Shown here: positions 1-10,554 of the stretch, one piece after another
How the letters are laid out: each line of letters opens with the position of its first letter
How positions within the stretch are numbered: position 1 is the first letter of the stretch
Assembly (NCBI RefSeq): GCF_000166295.1
Contig: NC_017506.1
Location: 372,001-436,000 of the forward strand
Direction of reading: 5' to 3'
DNA from: Marinobacter adhaerens HP15
GTDB taxonomy: Bacteria; Pseudomonadota; Gammaproteobacteria; Pseudomonadales; Oleiphilaceae
Length of the DNA stretch: 64,000 bases
Program-made: the position numbers and the translations under genes
The notes under the pieces: model-generated
What the model was told of the DNA's origin: nothing
Seen by the model: the letters and a program-made list of their open reading frames with translations, nothing else
The model's database searches: none

Positions 1-379
1 TCTGAAGGTTGTTCGTAACAACCTGGCGAAGATCGCGATTCGCGGTACCGAGTTCGAGTGCATCGACGAAGCCCTGGTCGGCCCGACTATTCTGGCATTC
101 TCTATGGAAGATCCGGGCGCGGCAGCGCGTCTGTTGAAGGATTTTGCGAAAGAGAAAGAGGCGTTCGAGATTAAGGCACTGGCCGTCGGCGGAGAGCTGA
201 TGGGTGCAGACCAGATCGACCGTCTTGCCAAGCTGCCAACACGTCACGAAGCGCTGACAATGCTGGCCGCAGTAACACAGGCACCGATCACCAAGCTGGC
301 ACGGACACTGAACGAAGTTCCTTCGAAAGTGACTCGTGCTGTAGCGGCAGTTCGCGACCAGAAGCAAGAAGCTGCTTGA
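1..379 (+). CDS. rplJ: 50S ribosomal protein L10, 3' part
   Basis: The C-terminal part of L10, which anchors the L7/L12 dimers to form the flexible stalk of the large subunit. The reading frame is open from base 2 and has no start in the window, so the gene begins upstream. The translated segment carries the L10 core ([14 protein letters not shown]) and ends in a helical tail ([24 protein letters not shown]) of the kind that binds L7/L12. It stops 40 bp before rplL, the usual rplJL pair, with which it is surely cotranscribed. The leader where L10 autoregulates lies outside the window. Confidence 0.96.
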   Translation, partial: LKVVRNNLAKIAIRGTEFECIDEALVGPTILAFSMEDPGAAARLLKDFAKEKEAFEIKALAVGGELMGADQIDRLAKLPTRHEALTMLAAVTQAPITKLARTLNEVPSKVTRAVAAVRDQKQEAA

Positions 380-419
380 TTCTGTTGAACACCATTTTTT
401 ATATTTTTGGGAGAAAGTC

Positions 420-797
420 ATGGCTCTGTCTAACGAAGACATTTTGAACGCAATCGCTGAAATGAGCGTAATGGACGTAGTTGCGCTGGTTGAAGCAATG
501 GAAGAAAAATTCGGTGTTTCTGCCGCTGCAGCCGTTGCTGCTGCGCCGGCAGCTGCTGGTGGTGGCGAAGCCGCTGCTGAAGAGCAGACCGAGTTTGATG
601 TTGTACTTACCGGTCCTGGTGAGAAGAAAGTAAACGTAATCAAGGCCGTTCGTGAACTGACTGGCCTGGGTCTGAAAGAAGCCAAGGAAATGGTCGACAG
701 CGCTCCTTCCGTTATCAAGGAAGCAGCTAGCAAAGACGACGCTGAAGAAGCCAAGAAGAAGCTTGAGGAAGCAGGCGCTTCTGTTGAGCTCAAGTAA
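420..797 (+). CDS. rplL: 50S ribosomal protein L7/L12
   Basis: Stalk protein that recruits and stimulates the translational GTPases (EF-G, EF-Tu, IF2). It has 125 aa, the normal length. An N-terminal dimerisation domain (about 1-33) is followed by a very Ala/Gly/Glu-rich flexible hinge (about 36-55). The C-terminal factor-binding domain contains [16 protein letters not shown] strong GGGAG ribosome binding site precedes the ATG. The gene follows rplJ and precedes an attenuator-like hairpin, matching the higher level of L7/L12 than of RNA polymerase expected from this operon. Confidence 0.98.
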   Translation: MALSNEDILNAIAEMSVMDVVALVEAMEEKFGVSAAAAVAAAPAAAGGGEAAAEEQTEFDVVLTGPGEKKVNVIKAVRELTGLGLKEAKEMVDSAPSVIKEAASKDDAEEAKKKLEEAGASVELK

Positions 798-837
798 GAG
801 TCGGCTGTTGATCGAAACCGTGCGATAAGCATGGACA

Positions 838-867
838 GGCTGGTGGCTTTGGGCCACCGGCCTTTTT
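838..867 (+). terminator. rplL-rpoB attenuator hairpin
   Basis: A 10-bp GC-rich stem (838-847 with 853-862, one G-U pair) with a 5-nt loop is followed directly by TTTTT. It lies in the 240-bp rplL-rpoB spacer. In enteric bacteria a partial terminator at this place lowers rpoBC transcription relative to the ribosomal genes. The same role is inferred here from form and position. Confidence 0.8.
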
Positions 868-1038
868 CTGTTGTATATGCTATAGAGTCTGGTGAGCAAT
901 TGCAGGTTGATGTCAGATCTATAACCTACAGCCAGAGTCTTGTTCAAGACGGCGCGATAAGCCGAGCAATTCGGCCCCGAAGCAGAACATTGGTTGCTTC
1001 TTGATACCAGGTATCAGGTCTAAAGCTGGGGAATGCAG

Positions 1039-4000
1039 ATGACTTACTCCTACACTGAGAAAAAGCGGATTCGCAAAGATTTTAGTAAATTGCCTTCCGT
1101 GATGGACGTCCCCTATTTGCTGTCTATTCAGCTGGATTCGTTCCGGGACTTCCTCCAAATGGAAGCCGCTCCTGAAGACCGCCGGGAAACCGGTCTTCAC
1201 GCAGCATTCAAATCCGTATTCCCGATTGTCAGTTACTCTGGCAATGCCGCGCTCGAATACGTGAGCTATCGTATTGGCGAGCCGGTTTTTGATGTCAAGG
1301 AATGCCAGCTTAGGGGCGTAACCTATGCAGCGCCGCTGCGGGTGAAGGTCCGCCTTATCATTTACGATAAGGAATCGTCCAACAAGGCGATCAAGGACAT
1401 TAAAGAGCAGGAAGTCTACATGGGCGAGATGCCCCTGATGACCGAGAACGGTACCTTCGTTATCAACGGTACCGAGCGCGTTATTGTTTCCCAGCTCCAC
1501 CGGTCTCCGGGTGTGTTCTTCGATCACGACAAGGGCAAGACCCATTCCTCCGGCAAGCTGCTGTATTCTGCCCGGGTGATTCCTTACCGTGGTTCCTGGC
1601 TGGACTTCGAGTTTGATCCGAAGGACTCCGTGTTCGTTCGTATCGACCGTCGTCGTAAGCTTCCGGCATCCATTCTGTTGCGTGCCCTGGGCTACACCTC
1701 CGAGCAGATGCTGGAGATGTTCTTCGAAACCAGTAAATTCAGCCTGGGCGCGGAAGTGTGCAAGCTGGAGCTGGTGCCGAGCCGTCTGCGTGGCGACATC
1801 GCAACCTTCGATATCAAGGACAATGACGGTAACGTGATTGTCGAGGAAGGTCGCCGGATTACGGCCCGCCACATCAAGCAGTTGGAAAAAGCCGGCATCA
1901 ACGAGCTTGAGGTGCCGACCGAGTACCTGTACGGCCGTGTACTGGCGAAAGACATGATCGATCAGGCTTCCGGTGAAGTCCTGGTGGAGTGTAACTCCGA
2001 GCTGACAGAAGAGCTGGTCACCAAGATTCTCGATGCTGGCGTGAAGGATATCGAAACCCTTTACACCAACGATCTGGACTGTGGTCCGTTCATGTCTGAC
2101 ACCCTGCGTATCGATCCGACTCGCACGCCGCTCGAAGCGCTGGTTGAGATCTACCGGATGATGCGCCCGGGTGAGCCGCCCACCAAGGAGTCGGCTGAGA
2201 ACCTGTTTAATAACCTGTTCTTCTCTGAAGAGCGCTATGACCTGTCTGCGGTTGGCCGGATGAAGCTGAACCGCCGTCTGCGCCGTGAAGAAAGCACAGG
2301 TGAGGGCACCCTGACCCACGAAGACATCATCGACGTTCTCAAGACCCTGATCGACATACGTAACGGCCAGGGCAATGTGGACGATATCGATAACCTGGGT
2401 AACCGTCGTGTTCGCTGCGTTGGCGAAATGGCCGAAAACCAGTTCCGCGTTGGCCTGGTTCGGGTTGAGCGAGCGGTTCGTGAGCGTCTGAGCCTTGCTG
2501 AAAGCGAAGGGCTGATGCCGCAGGACCTGATCAACGCCAAGCCGGTAGCAGCCGCGGTTAAAGAATTCTTCGGCTCAAGCCAGCTGTCGCAGTTCATGGA
2601 CCAGAACAACCCGTTGTCCGAGGTCACGCACAAGCGTCGTATCTCTGCGTTGGGCCCAGGTGGTCTGACCCGTGAGCGTGCAGGCTTTGAGGTTCGTGAC
2701 GTACACCCGACCCACTACGGTCGCGTATGCCCGATCGAGACGCCGGAAGGTCCGAACATCGGTCTTATCAACTCGCTGGCGACTTACGCGCGCTCCAACT
2801 CCTACGGTTTCCTCGAGAGTCCGTACCGGAAGGTTGAGAACGGCGTGGTAACCGATGAAGTGGTTTACCTGTCCGCTATCGAGGAGAGCAACTACGTCAT
2901 CGCCCAGGCCAGTGCTGCCATGGACGAGAAGACCAAGCGTCTGACCGACGAACTGGTTACCGTTCGCCACCAGAACGAATTTACCGTTACTCCGCCGGAG
3001 AGCGTTAACTTCATGGATGTATCTCCGCGCCAGGTAGTATCGGTCGCGGCATCCCTGATCCCGTTCCTGGAGCATGACGACGCCAACCGGGCACTGATGG
3101 GTGCGAACATGCAGCGTCAGGCGGTTCCGACACTCAAAGCCCAGGTTCCCCTGGTAGGAACCGGTGTTGAGCGTACGGTTGCCCAAGACTCTGGCGTCTG
3201 TGTATCGGCTCGCCGCGGCGGTGTGATCGAAAGCGTTGACGCTTCGCGCATCGTGGTTCGTGTCAATAACGAGGAAACCGAAGCGGGTGATGCAGGTGTG
3301 GATATCTACAACCTGACCAAGTACACCCGTTCGAACCAGAACACCTGTATCAACCAGCGTTCCATCGTGCGTCAGGGCGATATTATTGCCCGTGGCGACG
3401 TGCTGGCAGACGGTCCCTCTGTGGATCTGGGTGAGCTGGCGCTGGGGCAGAACATGCGCATCGCGTTCATGCCCTGGAACGGTTACAACTTTGAGGACTC
3501 CATTCTCATTTCCGAGAAAGTGGTGCAGGAAGATCGCCTGACCACCATCCACATTCAGGAACTGACCTGTGTGGCTCGGGACACCAAGCTGGGTAGCGAA
3601 GAAATCACCGCGGATATTCCGAACGTTGGTGAAAGTGCGCTGTCCAAGCTGGATGAGTCCGGTATTGTTTACATTGGTGCTGAAGTGGGCCCCGGTGACA
3701 TTCTGGTAGGCAAGGTCACACCGAAGGGTGAGACCCAGCTGACGCCGGAGGAGAAGCTGCTGCGCGCCATCTTTGGTGAGAAGGCGTCCGATGTTAAGGA
3801 CACCTCCTCCCGCGTGCCGACTGGCACCCGCGGCACCGTTATCGACGTGCAGGTCTTTACCCGCGACGGTATCGAGAAGGATCAGCGTGCCCAGTCCATC
3901 GAGAAAGAGCAGCTGGACCAGTATCGCAAGGATCTGAAAGACGAGTACCGGATTGTTGAAGGTGCGACATTCGAGCGTCTGAACAGTGCGTTGAAAGGGC

Positions 4001-5118
4001 AGGAAGTGATCAGTGGGCCGGGCCTGAAGAAGGGCGCCACCCTCGAAGAGAGCTATCTGGCCGAGCTGCCGCGTTCTGACTGGTTCAAGCTCCGGATGAA
4101 AGACGAGAGCCTGAACGAGCTGCTGGAGAAATCCGAGCAGGGTCTGGAAGACCGCAAGAAGGAACACGAAGCGCGCTTTGACGACAAGAAAGGCAAGCTT
4201 CAGCAGGGCGACGACCTCGCACCGGGCGTACTGAAGATCGTCAAGGTATACCTGGCTATCAAGCGTCGTATCCAGCCGGGTGACAAGATGGCCGGTCGTC
4301 ACGGTAACAAGGGTGTTATTTCCTCGGTGATGCCGATCGAAGACATGCCTTACGACGAGCACGGCAACACGGTTGACGTGGTTCTGAACCCGCTGGGTGT
4401 TCCCTCGCGGATGAACGTAGGTCAGGTGCTTGAGACTCATCTGGGTGCTGCAGCCAAGGGTCTGGGTGAGCGTATCAGCCAGATGCTGGACGAGCAGCGC
4501 AAGGTGGCTGAATTACGCAAGCTGCTGGATGAGATCTACAATCACTCAGACGAAGTGTTCAAGGTGGACCTGGATTCCCTGTCCGACAAGGAAATCCTGG
4601 AGATGTGCCACAACCTTCGCGGCGGTGTGCCCATGGCAACGCCGGTATTCGACGGTGCCAAGGAAGCCGAGGTCAAGCGCATGCTTGAGCTTGCGGGACT
4701 GAGCACCACCGGTCAGACCATGCTGTATGACGGTCGTACTGGTGATATGTTCGACCGCCCGGTAACGGTTGGCTACATGTACATCCTGAAGCTGAACCAC
4801 CTGATCGACGACAAGATGCACGCTCGTTCCACCGGCTCTTACAGCCTGGTTACCCAGCAGCCGCTGGGTGGTAAGGCGCAGTTCGGTGGCCAGCGCTTCG
4901 GTGAGATGGAAGTGTGGGCTCTCGAGGCCTACGGTGCAGCTTACACGCTGCAGGAGATGCTCACCGTCAAGTCTGATGACGTGAACGGTCGGACCAAGAT
5001 GTACAAGAACATTGTCGATGGCGATCATCGGATGGAGCCGGGCATGCCCGAATCCTTCAACGTTCTTGTCAAGGAAATCCGCTCGCTGGGTATCGACATC
5101 GAGCTGGAATCCGAGTGA
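1039..5118 (+). CDS. rpoB: DNA-directed RNA polymerase subunit beta
   Basis: Beta subunit of RNA polymerase, 1359 aa from the preferred ATG at 1039 ([15 protein letters not shown]). An ATG at 1033 is in frame, but GGGGA at 1028-1032 is correctly spaced only for 1039. The rifampicin pocket is intact and wild type: residues equivalent to E. coli D516, H526 and S531 are D521, H531 and S536, so the sequence predicts rifampicin sensitivity. The C-terminal region includes [12 protein letters not shown], part of the active-centre face that meets beta prime. The gene follows the attenuator and is separated from rpoC by 76 bp that contain a hairpin. Confidence 0.99.
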   Translation: MTYSYTEKKRIRKDFSKLPSVMDVPYLLSIQLDSFRDFLQMEAAPEDRRETGLHAAFKSVFPIVSYSGNAALEYVSYRIGEPVFDVKECQLRGVTYAAPLRVKVRLIIYDKESSNKAIKDIKEQEVYMGEMPLMTENGTFVINGTERVIVSQLHRSPGVFFDHDKGKTHSSGKLLYSARVIPYRGSWLDFEFDPKDSVFVRIDRRRKLPASILLRALGYTSEQMLEMFFETSKFSLGAEVCKLELVPSRLRGDIATFDIKDNDGNVIVEEGRRITARHIKQLEKAGINELEVPTEYLYGRVLAKDMIDQASGEVLVECNSELTEELVTKILDAGVKDIETLYTNDLDCGPFMSDTLRIDPTRTPLEALVEIYRMMRPGEPPTKESAENLFNNLFFSEERYDLSAVGRMKLNRRLRREESTGEGTLTHEDIIDVLKTLIDIRNGQGNVDDIDNLGNRRVRCVGEMAENQFRVGLVRVERAVRERLSLAESEGLMPQDLINAKPVAAAVKEFFGSSQLSQFMDQNNPLSEVTHKRRISALGPGGLTRERAGFEVRDVHPTHYGRVCPIETPEGPNIGLINSLATYARSNSYGFLESPYRKVENGVVTDEVVYLSAIEESNYVIAQASAAMDEKTKRLTDELVTVRHQNEFTVTPPESVNFMDVSPRQVVSVAASLIPFLEHDDANRALMGANMQRQAVPTLKAQVPLVGTGVERTVAQDSGVCVSARRGGVIESVDASRIVVRVNNEETEAGDAGVDIYNLTKYTRSNQNTCINQRSIVRQGDIIARGDVLADGPSVDLGELALGQNMRIAFMPWNGYNFEDSILISEKVVQEDRLTTIHIQELTCVARDTKLGSEEITADIPNVGESALSKLDESGIVYIGAEVGPGDILVGKVTPKGETQLTPEEKLLRAIFGEKASDVKDTSSRVPTGTRGTVIDVQVFTRDGIEKDQRAQSIEKEQLDQYRKDLKDEYRIVEGATFERLNSALKGQEVISGPGLKKGATLEESYLAELPRSDWFKLRMKDESLNELLEKSEQGLEDRKKEHEARFDDKKGKLQQGDDLAPGVLKIVKVYLAIKRRIQPGDKMAGRHGNKGVISSVMPIEDMPYDEHGNTVDVVLNPLGVPSRMNVGQVLETHLGAAAKGLGERISQMLDEQRKVAELRKLLDEIYNHSDEVFKVDLDSLSDKEILEMCHNLRGGVPMATPVFDGAKEAEVKRMLELAGLSTTGQTMLYDGRTGDMFDRPVTVGYMYILKLNHLIDDKMHARSTGSYSLVTQQPLGGKAQFGGQRFGEMEVWALEAYGAAYTLQEMLTVKSDDVNGRTKMYKNIVDGDHRMEPGMPESFNVLVKEIRSLGIDIELESE

Positions 5119-5142
5119 GCCGAATTGTTTTTGGCAGCGTGA

Positions 5143-5163
5143 GCGGGCACGACCAGTGCCCGC
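5143..5163 (+). other. rpoB-rpoC intercistronic hairpin
   Basis: A perfect 8-bp GC-rich stem (5143-5150 and 5156-5163) with a 5-nt loop lies between rpoB and rpoC. No T-run follows, so it is not an intrinsic terminator. mRNA processing or stabilisation is a guess. Confidence 0.6.
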
Positions 5164-5194
5164 CCGAGATTAACGCCATCCGGAGCTTTTACTG

Positions 5195-8100
5195 ATGAAA
5201 GATTTGCTGAATCTTCTCAAGAGCCAGAACCAAAGCAAGGAATTCGACGCCATCCGTATTGGCCTGGCGTCGCCTGACATGATCCGTTCCTGGTCCTTTG
5301 GCGAAGTGAAGAAGCCTGAGACCATTAACTACCGTACCTTCAAGCCGGAGCGCGACGGTCTTTTCTGTGCCAAGATCTTCGGCCCGATCAAGGACTACGA
5401 GTGTCTGTGCGGTAAATACAAACGCCTCAAGCATCGCGGTGTTATCTGCGAGAAGTGTGGCGTTGAGGTTGCGCTGGCCAGTGTCCGCCGTGAGCGCATG
5501 GGCCATATTGAGCTGGCCAGCCCGGTCGCGCACATCTGGTTCCTGAAGTCACTGCCGTCCCGTATCGGTCTGATGCTGGACATGACCCTGCGCGATATCG
5601 AGCGGGTCCTGTACTTCGAATCCTTTATTGTTATCGATCCGGGGATGACCACCCTGGAGAAGGGCCAGCTGCTGAACGATGAGCAGTACTATGAAGCCCT
5701 GGAAGAATTCGGTGACGAGTTCGACGCCCGCATGGGTGCCGAAGCGGTCAAGGAGCTTCTCGAAGGTATTGACCTGCAGGAAGAGGTCGATGCCCTTCGT
5801 GAGGAGATTCCGCAGACCAACTCCGAAACCAAGATCAAGAAGTTTAGCAAGCGTCTGAAAATTCTTGAGGCGTTCCTGTATTCCGGCAACAAGCCAGGCG
5901 ACATGGTCATGACCGTGCTTCCGGTGCTTCCGCCGGATCTGCGCCCGCTGGTACCGCTGGACGGTGGCCGCTTCGCGACCTCTGATCTGAACGATCTCTA
6001 CCGTCGGGTGATCAACCGGAACAACCGTCTCAAGCGCCTGCTGGAGCTGAACGCTCCGGATATCATCGTGCGTAACGAGAAACGGATGCTGCAGGAAGCC
6101 GTTGACGCGCTGCTGGACAACGGACGCCGTGGCCGGGCCATTACCGGCACCAACAAGCGCCCGCTGAAGTCCCTGGCTGACATGATCAAGGGTAAGCAGG
6201 GTCGTTTCCGTCAGAACCTGCTTGGTAAGCGTGTGGACTACTCCGGTCGTTCAGTGATCGTGGTCGGTCCGTACCTGCGGCTGCACCAGTGTGGTCTTCC
6301 AAAGAAGATGGCACTGGAACTGTTCAAGCCGTTTATTTTCTCCAAGTTGGAGCACCGCGGCCTGGCGACCACCATCAAGGCCGCCAAGAAGATGGTCGAG
6401 CGCGAGGAAGGCGTGGTCTGGGATATCCTGGACGAAGTCATCCGTGAGCACCCGATCATGCTGAACCGTGCGCCGACCCTGCACCGTCTGGGTATCCAGG
6501 CGTTCGAGCCCGTTCTGATCGAAGGCAAGGCGATCCAGCTGCATCCGCTGGTGTGTGCGGCCTACAACGCCGACTTTGACGGTGACCAGATGGCGGTTCA
6601 CGTACCGCTGACCCTGGAAGCCCAGCTCGAAGCCCGTGCGCTGATGATGTCCACCAACAACGTACTGTCGCCGGCCAACGGTGAGCCGATTATCGTGCCG
6701 TCCCAGGACGTGGTACTCGGCCTGTACTACATGACCCGTGAGCGCAAGAGCGCCCTGGGTGAGGGTATGGTGTTTGCCGACGTCAAAGAGGCGCATCGTG
6801 CCTACGGCGCTGGCAAGGTCGACCTTCAGGCGATCGTCAAGGTTCGCGTGAAGGAAGTGGCGATTGCCGAAGATGGCTCCCGTACCGAGCAATACAAGAT
6901 TGTTGATACTACTGTTGGTCGTGCTCTGCTGTTTGACATCGTGCCTGATGGCCTGTCCTACGAGCTGGTCAACAAGCCGATGGTCAAGAAGGCAATCTCA
7001 AACCTGATCAACACCTGCTACCGTGATGCCGGTCTGAAAGACACCGTCATCTTCGCGGATCAGTTGATGTACATGGGTTATCACTACGCGACCGTTTCCG
7101 GTATCTCTATTGGTTTCAACGATTTCGAGATTCCGCCGGAGAAGTACGAGCTGGTTGATGCCGCATCCGCTGAGGTGAAGGATATCGAAACCCAGTACGC
7201 GTCCGGTCTGCTGACCCAGGGCGAGAAGTACAACAAGGTTATCGACATCTGGTCACGTGCCAACGATAAAGTTTCCAAAGCCATGATGGAGCGTCTGGCG
7301 AAGGAGCAGGTTATCGGGCCTGACGGACAGCCGGTGAAGGGCGAGGACGGCGAATACCTGATGCAGGAGTCGTTCAACTCGGTTTATATGATGGCCGATT
7401 CCGGCGCCCGGGGTTCCGCGGCCCAGATCCGTCAGCTGGCCGGTATGCGTGGCCTTATGGCCAAGCCGGACGGCTCTATCATCGAAACGCCGATCACTGC
7501 GAACTTCCGTGAAGGTCTGAACGTACTCCAGTACTTCATCTCCACTCACGGTGCCCGTAAGGGTCTGGCGGATACCGCTTTGAAGACCGCGAACTCCGGT
7601 TACCTGACCCGTCGTCTGGTAGACGTCTCCCAGGATCTGGTCGTTACCGAGCCTGATTGTGGTACCGACGAAGGTCTGCTGATGACGCCGCACATCGAAG
7701 GTGGCGACGTTGTAGTACCGCTGGGTGACCGGGTTCTGGGTCGTGTGACCGCCCGTGATGCGTTTACTCCGACCGACAAGGACAACGCCGTTATCGAAGC
7801 CGGCACTCTGCTGGACGAGAAGGCCGTTGAAACCCTCGAGCGGGCCGGTGTGGATGAAGTCTGGGTTCGCTCTGCGATCACCTGTGAAACCCGCCACGGT
7901 ATCTGCTCCAAGTGCTACGGCCGTGATCTGGCCCGTGGTCACGAGGTCAACGTCGGTGAAGCTGTGGGCGTTATCGCTGCGCAGTCCATCGGTGAGCCGG
8001 GTACCCAGCTGACTATGCGTACCTTCCACATTGGTGGTGCGGCCAGCCGGGCGTCCGCGGTGGACAATATCCAGGTCAAGCATGGCGGTACCGTCCGTCT

Positions 8101-9409
8101 GCACAATATGAAGTCGATCGAGAAGGCCGACGGTACTCTGGTAGTGATTTCCCGTTCCTCCGCGTTGGCCATTGCCGATGATCAGGGTCGTGAGCGTGAA
8201 TGGTACAAGCTGCCATACGGTGCTGTTCTATCCGTCAAGCACGGTGATGCGGTTGAAGCGGGCGTTGTGGTTGCCAAGTGGGATCCGCACACCCACCCGA
8301 TCATCGCCGAGGCTGGTGGTACCGCGAAATTCGTCAACATGGACCAGGGCATCACTGTCCGCACCCAGACCGACGAATTGACGGGCCTGTCCACCATGGA
8401 GGTCATCGACTCCAAGGAGCGTCCTGCAGCTGGTAAGGACATTCGTCCTGCGATCCAGCTCATTGATGAGAAGGGTGAAGAAGTGGAGCTGCCAGGTGGC
8501 GGTACTGCGATCTTCTTCCTGCCGGCAAACGCTCTGGTCACCATGGCCAACGGTGCGCGGATCGAACTGGGTGACGTGGTAGCACGGATCCCGCAGGAAA
8601 GCTCCAAGACCCGGGATATCACCGGTGGTCTGCCGCGGGTTGCCGACCTGTTCGAGGCCCGTCGTCCGAAGGAATCCTCCATCCTTGCTGAAATCAGCGG
8701 TATGGTCTCGTTCGGCAAGGAAACCAAGGGCAAAAAGCGTCTGGTTATCACACCGAAGGATGGGGATGCTTACGAAGTTCTGATTCCGAAGCACCGTCAG
8801 CTCAACGTCTTCGAAGGCGAGACCGTTGAGAAGGGTGAGGTAATCTCGGACGGTCCTTCCAACCCGCACGATATTCTGCGTCTGCTGGGTGTGGTTGAAC
8901 TGGCCAAGTACATCACCAACGAAATCCAGGACGTTTACCGGCTGCAGGGTGTTGTCATCAACGATAAACACATTGAGGTTATCGTTCGTCAGATGCTGCG
9001 GAAGGTGGAAATCACCGATCCCGGCGATACCACTCTGCTCTCCGGCGACCAGGTGGAAATCACCCAGGTGCTGGAAGAAAACGAGAAGGCCGATGCCGCC
9101 GACAAAGAGCCTGCACGGTTCGAGCGTCTGCTGCTGGGTATCACCAAGGCTTCCCTGGCCACCGAGTCGTTCATTTCTGCGGCTTCGTTCCAGGAAACTA
9201 CCCGGGTACTCACCGAAGGTGCGGTTACCGGTAAGCGTGATTACCTGCGCGGCCTGAAGGAAAACGTTGTGGTTGGTCGACTGATTCCGGCCGGTACCGG
9301 TCTGGCATACCACAACGAGCGTCGTCGCAAGCGTGACCTGGAAGAGCAGGGCGTAACCGCGGCCGACGTGGAAGAAGCTCTGAGTGCCGAGCTCAACCGC
9401 GAAAGCTGA
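5195..9409 (+). CDS. rpoC: DNA-directed RNA polymerase subunit beta'
   Basis: Largest subunit of RNA polymerase, 1404 aa, close to the enterobacterial length. The catalytic magnesium motif NADFDGD lies at residues 458-464, with Asp460, Asp462 and Asp464 in the same positions as in E. coli. The first zinc site is C70, C72, C85 and C88 (CLCGKY then CEKC). The second includes [11 protein letters not shown]. The bridge helix and trigger-loop region ([21 protein letters not shown]) are complete. It is cotranscribed with rpoB, and a structured but U-poor hairpin follows before the str operon promoter. Confidence 0.99.
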   Translation: MKDLLNLLKSQNQSKEFDAIRIGLASPDMIRSWSFGEVKKPETINYRTFKPERDGLFCAKIFGPIKDYECLCGKYKRLKHRGVICEKCGVEVALASVRRERMGHIELASPVAHIWFLKSLPSRIGLMLDMTLRDIERVLYFESFIVIDPGMTTLEKGQLLNDEQYYEALEEFGDEFDARMGAEAVKELLEGIDLQEEVDALREEIPQTNSETKIKKFSKRLKILEAFLYSGNKPGDMVMTVLPVLPPDLRPLVPLDGGRFATSDLNDLYRRVINRNNRLKRLLELNAPDIIVRNEKRMLQEAVDALLDNGRRGRAITGTNKRPLKSLADMIKGKQGRFRQNLLGKRVDYSGRSVIVVGPYLRLHQCGLPKKMALELFKPFIFSKLEHRGLATTIKAAKKMVEREEGVVWDILDEVIREHPIMLNRAPTLHRLGIQAFEPVLIEGKAIQLHPLVCAAYNADFDGDQMAVHVPLTLEAQLEARALMMSTNNVLSPANGEPIIVPSQDVVLGLYYMTRERKSALGEGMVFADVKEAHRAYGAGKVDLQAIVKVRVKEVAIAEDGSRTEQYKIVDTTVGRALLFDIVPDGLSYELVNKPMVKKAISNLINTCYRDAGLKDTVIFADQLMYMGYHYATVSGISIGFNDFEIPPEKYELVDAASAEVKDIETQYASGLLTQGEKYNKVIDIWSRANDKVSKAMMERLAKEQVIGPDGQPVKGEDGEYLMQESFNSVYMMADSGARGSAAQIRQLAGMRGLMAKPDGSIIETPITANFREGLNVLQYFISTHGARKGLADTALKTANSGYLTRRLVDVSQDLVVTEPDCGTDEGLLMTPHIEGGDVVVPLGDRVLGRVTARDAFTPTDKDNAVIEAGTLLDEKAVETLERAGVDEVWVRSAITCETRHGICSKCYGRDLARGHEVNVGEAVGVIAAQSIGEPGTQLTMRTFHIGGAASRASAVDNIQVKHGGTVRLHNMKSIEKADGTLVVISRSSALAIADDQGREREWYKLPYGAVLSVKHGDAVEAGVVVAKWDPHTHPIIAEAGGTAKFVNMDQGITVRTQTDELTGLSTMEVIDSKERPAAGKDIRPAIQLIDEKGEEVELPGGGTAIFFLPANALVTMANGARIELGDVVARIPQESSKTRDITGGLPRVADLFEARRPKESSILAEISGMVSFGKETKGKKRLVITPKDGDAYEVLIPKHRQLNVFEGETVEKGEVISDGPSNPHDILRLLGVVELAKYITNEIQDVYRLQGVVINDKHIEVIVRQMLRKVEITDPGDTTLLSGDQVEITQVLEENEKADAADKEPARFERLLLGITKASLATESFISAASFQETTRVLTEGAVTGKRDYLRGLKENVVVGRLIPAGTGLAYHNERRRKRDLEEQGVTAADVEEALSAELNRES

Positions 9410-9423
9410 GTTGGGACGACGCG

Positions 9424-9456
9424 CCGCCTCCGGGTAGTTACCTACCCGAGAGGTGG
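9424..9456 (+). other. hairpin after rpoC
   Basis: A long interrupted stem: 9424-9430 pairs with 9450-9456 and 9431-9437 with 9442-9448, with one bulged A at 9449 and a TTAC loop. The plus strand lacks a T-run after it (TCAAAAAG follows), so a classical intrinsic terminator for rpoC is not supported. It could stop transcription inefficiently or protect the rpoBC 3' end. Confidence 0.55.
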
Positions 9457-9476
9457 TCAAAAAGAGACCAGTCATC

Positions 9477-9505
9477 TTGACTGTCCGGGGGCGCAGGCTT
9501 ACACT
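9477..9505 (+). promoter_or_regulatory. str operon sigma-70 promoter
   Basis: TTGACT at 9477-9482, a 17-bp spacer and TACACT at 9500-9505: five of six matches in each box with ideal spacing, about 70 bp upstream of the rpsL start. The predicted transcription start is near 9512. This fits an independent promoter for rpsL-rpsG-fusA-tuf. Confidence 0.75.
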
Positions 9506-9521
9506 TGCGTCCCTTAAATTT

Positions 9522-9541
9522 TACCCCCTGCACAGGGGGTA
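9522..9541 (+). other. str operon leader hairpin
   Basis: An 8-bp perfect stem (9522-9529 and 9534-9541) closed by a GCAC loop lies in the predicted 5' leader of the str mRNA, about 35 bp before the rpsL ATG. No U-run follows, so a 5' stabiliser or regulatory structure is more likely than a terminator. Confidence 0.5.
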
Positions 9542-9576
9542 AGTTTCATTGATATGGTTTTTTGGAGTTTGCTTAC

Positions 9577-9951
9577 ATGGCAACGATTAATCAGTTGGTG
9601 CGTAAGCCTCGTAAGCGCAAGGTAGCCAAGAGCGATGTTCCTGCTCTCCAGGCCTGCCCTCAGCGCCGTGGTGTGTGCACTCGTGTGTATACCACAACGC
9701 CGAAGAAGCCGAACTCAGCACTGCGTAAAGTGTGCCGTGTTCGTCTGACCAACGGCTACGAGGTTTCCTCATACATTGGTGGTGAAGGTCACAACCTTCA
9801 GGAGCACAGTGTTGTGCTTATCCGTGGCGGTCGAGTAAAAGACCTTCCGGGTGTGCGCTATCACACTGTTCGCGGAACGCTGGACACCCAGGGTGTACAG
9901 AACCGTAAGCAGGGCCGCTCCAAGTACGGTGCAAAACGACCCAAGTCCTGA
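9577..9951 (+). CDS. rpsL: 30S ribosomal protein S12
   Basis: S12 of the decoding centre, 124 aa from ATG 9577 ([13 protein letters not shown]) with GGAG at 9564-9567. The two streptomycin-determining regions are wild type: [10 protein letters not shown] with Lys43, and the loop [10 protein letters not shown], whose Asp is the usual methylthiolation site. The sequence therefore predicts streptomycin sensitivity. It is the first gene of the str operon. Confidence 0.98.
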   Translation: MATINQLVRKPRKRKVAKSDVPALQACPQRRGVCTRVYTTTPKKPNSALRKVCRVRLTNGYEVSSYIGGEGHNLQEHSVVLIRGGRVKDLPGVRYHTVRGTLDTQGVQNRKQGRSKYGAKRPKS

Positions 9952-10003
9952 TGTCCCGAGCGGGTGTCTTTTATCGTTGCTTGTCAGAACGGTAAGAGTA
10001 AGG

Positions 10004-10026
10004 CTGAGTAGCATTTGCTATCTCAG
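10004..10026 (+). other. rpsL-rpsG intercistronic hairpin
   Basis: CTGAG+TAGC at 10004-10012 pairs with GCTA and CTCAG at 10017-10026, leaving one bulged T and an ATTT loop. In E. coli, S7 represses str operon translation by binding a structure in this same spacer. Position suggests an equivalent, but I cannot show sequence homology. Confidence 0.4.
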
Positions 10027-10065
10027 GGGTTCCTGAAGACCTTTTAGATATATAAGGGCTTATCG

Positions 10066-10536
10066 ATGCCTAGAAGAAGAGTTGCAGCTAAACGGGAAAT
10101 TATCCCGGATCCGAAATTCGGCAGTGCACGTCTTGCCAAGTTCATCAACCACGTGATGGAAAGTGGCAAGAAGTCTACCGCAGAGCGCATTGTTTACGGC
10201 GCTCTGGACATTGTTGCCGAGAAATCCAAAGAAGAGCCGATCGACATGTTCGAGAAGGCCCTGGAGAACATCCAGCCGATGGTTGAGGTTAAGTCCCGTC
10301 GTGTTGGTGGTGCTACTTACCAGGTGCCTGTCGAAGTACGGCCTTCCCGTCAGAACGCGCTGGCAATGCGCTGGCTCGTAGAATATTCACGGAAGCGCGG
10401 TGAGAAGTCCATGGCTCAGCGTCTGGCTGGTGAAATCCTGGACGCCGCTGACAGCAAAGGCTCCGCTGTTAAGAAGCGTGAAGATGTTCACCGCATGGCA
10501 GAAGCCAACAAGGCGTTCTCTCACTTCCGTTTCTAA
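10066..10536 (+). CDS. rpsG: 30S ribosomal protein S7
   Basis: Assembly-initiating protein of the 30S head, 156 aa ([16 protein letters not shown]), the short family form without an extended C-terminal tail. It contacts the 3' major domain of 16S rRNA and the E-site tRNA. The characteristic block [14 protein letters not shown] is present. It lies 114 bp after rpsL and 18 bp before fusA. It is the expected autoregulator of this operon. Confidence 0.98.
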   Translation: MPRRRVAAKREIIPDPKFGSARLAKFINHVMESGKKSTAERIVYGALDIVAEKSKEEPIDMFEKALENIQPMVEVKSRRVGGATYQVPVEVRPSRQNALAMRWLVEYSRKRGEKSMAQRLAGEILDAADSKGSAVKKREDVHRMAEANKAFSHFRF

Positions 10537-10554
10537 TCAGCCGAGGTTTATACA

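Noticed and set aside
2575..4440. 621-codon open frame on the minus strand inside rpoB, and similar long antisense frames at 919-2319, 8228-9475, 10537-12576 and 12609-13955
   Set aside because: They mirror strongly biased codon use of the plus-strand genes, have no ribosome binding site or family resemblance, and fully overlap essential genes.
7939..8172. Drug-resistance mutations in rpoB, rpsL, rplD or rplV
   Set aside because: The rifampicin, streptomycin and macrolide positions I could compare are all wild type.
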